From an archaeon (GTDB lineage Archaea; Aenigmatarchaeota; Aenigmatarchaeia; GW2011-AR5; GCA-2688965), in the NCBI GenBank assembly GCA_002688965.1, contig NZEE01000025.1:1-5356 (forward strand): 5,356 nucleotides of DNA. Reading direction: 5' to 3'. Under the pieces are notes generated by a model. It did no database searches. It was not told the DNA's origin and saw only the letters and a program-made list of their open reading frames with translations. The position numbers were made by a program, and so were the translations under genes. Shown here one piece after another: positions 4,265 to 5,356 of the stretch (within the stretch, counting starts at the first letter, position 1; each line of letters begins with the position of its first letter).

Positions 4265-5356
4265 ATGATTAAACTCATTATATTTGACATGGACGGTGTG
4301 TTAGTTGATGCTAGAGAACTTCACTATGAAGCATTGAATAGAGCATTAGGTTTAGTGGGAGAAAAGTATATAATCAATCGTCAAGAACATTTGTCAACTT
4401 ATGATGGGTTACCCACTTTCAAAAAACTTGTCAGCCTTACAGAAAAAAAAGGTCTTCCGGAAGAAAAGCATAATGATATCTGGAAGATGAAACAGGATGC
4501 CACTACACAAATCATTAATGAAGAATTTTCATATGATGAACGTCTAAGAACCCTTTTGAGAAATCTAAAAGCAAAAGGATATCAGATTTGTGTTGCCTCA
4601 AATTCTATTCGAGAGACAGTTAAATTAATGCTGCTTCGAAAAGGATTGTTAGAGTATATTGATTTTTATTACAGTAATCAAGATGTCCAGAATCCAAAAC
4701 CAAATGTTGAAATGTATCTTAGATGCATGATAAAAGCTGGATGTTCACCCAAAGAAACACTCATTGTAGAAGATTCTCACATTGGAAGAAAAGCTGCGAT
4801 GGACAGTGGTTCAACATTATGTGCAGTTCGAAACCCGGATGACGTAACTTATGAGCTTATTATATCTCACTTATCCAGTGCCGCTAAAATGTCATCGACG
4901 AGTCCCAAGTGGCAAGGAGGGAAAATGAATGTATTGATTCCAATGGCCGGCGCCGGAAGTAGATTTGAAAAAGCAGGATACACATTTCCAAAACCTCTAA
5001 TCGAGGTAAACGGAAAACCAATGATTCAAGCCGTTACAGAAAATTTGAACATTGATGCTCGACATATTTTTATTGTACAAAAAACCCACTATGAGAAGTA
5101 TAATCTTAAAAGTTTGCTTCGATTAATTTCTCCTGAATGTGAAATTGTACAAGTCAATGGTGTGACTGAGGGCGCTGCGTGCACCACACTGTTGGCGAAA
5201 GAGCTTATTAATAATGATAATCCGCTGCTTATTGCCAATTCAGATCAGTACATTGACTGGGAAAGTAATGAGTTTATGTACTCAATGACTGCTGATGAGA
5301 TCGACGCCGGAATTCTCACTTTTACAGCAACTCACCCCAAATGGAGCTTTGCGAAG
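4265..5356 (+). CDS. HAD phosphatase/mutase-like domain fused to a nucleotidyltransferase (partial at 3' end)
   Basis: One frame stays open for 364 codons to the window edge. Residues 1 to about 202 form a HAD subfamily I domain like beta-phosphoglucomutase: DMDGVLVD (8-15) with Asp8 nucleophile and Asp10, His20, a helical cap with YDGLPTFKKL (46-55), ASNS (111-114), NPKP with Lys145, and VEDSHIG (168-174) with Glu169 and Asp170. After a polar Ser-rich linker (about 203-220), a sugar nucleotidyltransferase starts at Met221: LIPMAGAGSRF (224-234), FPKPLIEV (241-248), TEGAACTTLLA (301-311) and ANSDQY (324-329). About 140 of an expected 230-250 residues of this domain are visible. The parts suggest successive steps: the HAD acts on a sugar phosphate and the partner activates it with an NTP; the substrate is unknown. 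The cap lacks an obvious match to the phosphate-binding Arg49 of beta-phosphoglucomutase. The ATG lies seven bases after the previous stop, with AGGGA at 4249-4253. An internal in-frame start sits at 4925. Confidence 0.85.
   Translation, partial: MIKLIIFDMDGVLVDARELHYEALNRALGLVGEKYIINRQEHLSTYDGLPTFKKLVSLTEKKGLPEEKHNDIWKMKQDATTQIINEEFSYDERLRTLLRNLKAKGYQICVASNSIRETVKLMLLRKGLLEYIDFYYSNQDVQNPKPNVEMYLRCMIKAGCSPKETLIVEDSHIGRKAAMDSGSTLCAVRNPDDVTYELIISHLSSAAKMSSTSPKWQGGKMNVLIPMAGAGSRFEKAGYTFPKPLIEVNGKPMIQAVTENLNIDARHIFIVQKTHYEKYNLKSLLRLISPECEIVQVNGVTEGAACTTLLAKELINNDNPLLIANSDQYIDWESNEFMYSMTADEIDAGILTFTATHPKWSFAK
4914..4927 (+). promoter_or_regulatory. Internal ribosome-binding site and in-frame ATG at the domain boundary
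   Basis: AAGGAGG (4914-4920), followed by GAAA and ATG (4925-4927), lies inside the fusion gene. The ATG is codon 221, in frame, and encodes the first residue of the nucleotidyltransferase domain, exactly where a free-standing enzyme of this family would begin. The sequence is a better Shine-Dalgarno match than the one before the fusion's own start; the four-base spacer after GGAGG is slightly short but workable. It codes for Trp-Gln-Gly-Gly-Lys, so chance in a Gly-containing linker is possible. If used, it would give a second, shorter product from the same mRNA. Confidence 0.5.

Noticed and set aside
4369..4374. TATAAT inside the HAD-coding region as an internal promoter
   Set aside because: It lies in an A+T-rich coding stretch, has no TG extension or good -35, and there is no gene start shortly downstream for it to serve.
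1..5356. CRISPR arrays, tRNA genes, insertion sequences or long direct repeats
   Set aside because: I saw no regularly spaced repeats, cloverleaf-like segment, transposase motif or terminal inverted repeats; nearly all of the window is occupied by coding sequence.
1..5356. Depletion of GATC sites as a sign of a restriction-evading phage
   Set aside because: A rough count found about 26 sites, close to the roughly 21 expected by chance for this length, so there is no depletion.

Overview
This window is a compact, one-directional cluster of carbohydrate genes, all on the + strand. Genes either overlap by four bases or sit a few bases apart, almost every start has a Shine-Dalgarno-like sequence, and there are no introns. 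This points to a bacterial or bacteriophage genome. The mix (a GDP-mannose 3,5-epimerase homologue, small uncharacterised glycosyltransferase-like proteins, an SGNH-type protein, a short RmlA-like nucleotidyltransferase and a HAD-nucleotidyltransferase fusion) resembles the polysaccharide/LPS cassettes of large marine myoviruses and of marine bacteria. No structural or replication gene is present, so phage versus bacterium cannot be decided here.

Layout: 1-109 holds the probable 3' end of an upstream gene, followed by a short gap with a good extended -10 promoter (129-137). Then come an SGNH-like protein (163-879), a GDP-mannose 3,5-epimerase homologue (876-1874), a putative GT-A glycosyltransferase with a DND motif (1875-2684), a 9-bp intercistronic stem-loop (2682-2703), an uncharacterised protein with a CISGHMRTF start and an RPD motif (2723-3532), a short RmlA-like sugar-1-phosphate nucleotidyltransferase (3529-4257), and a HAD phosphatase/mutase-like domain fused in frame to a second nucleotidyltransferase (4265 to beyond 5356). 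No stretch longer than 300 bases lacks a gene.

How they may work together (inference): the epimerase would convert GDP-mannose to GDP-L-galactose or GDP-L-gulose. The two nucleotidyltransferases would activate one or two further sugar (or sugar-like) phosphates, the HAD domain preparing the phosphate used by its attached partner. The two transferase-like proteins would assemble the glycan, and the SGNH protein could add or remove acyl groups. GDP-mannose itself would have to come from outside this window.

The most notable feature is the last gene. The HAD and nucleotidyltransferase halves are one open frame, yet a near-perfect Shine-Dalgarno sequence and an in-frame ATG lie exactly at the start of the second domain. 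One gene could therefore yield both the fusion and a free nucleotidyltransferase.
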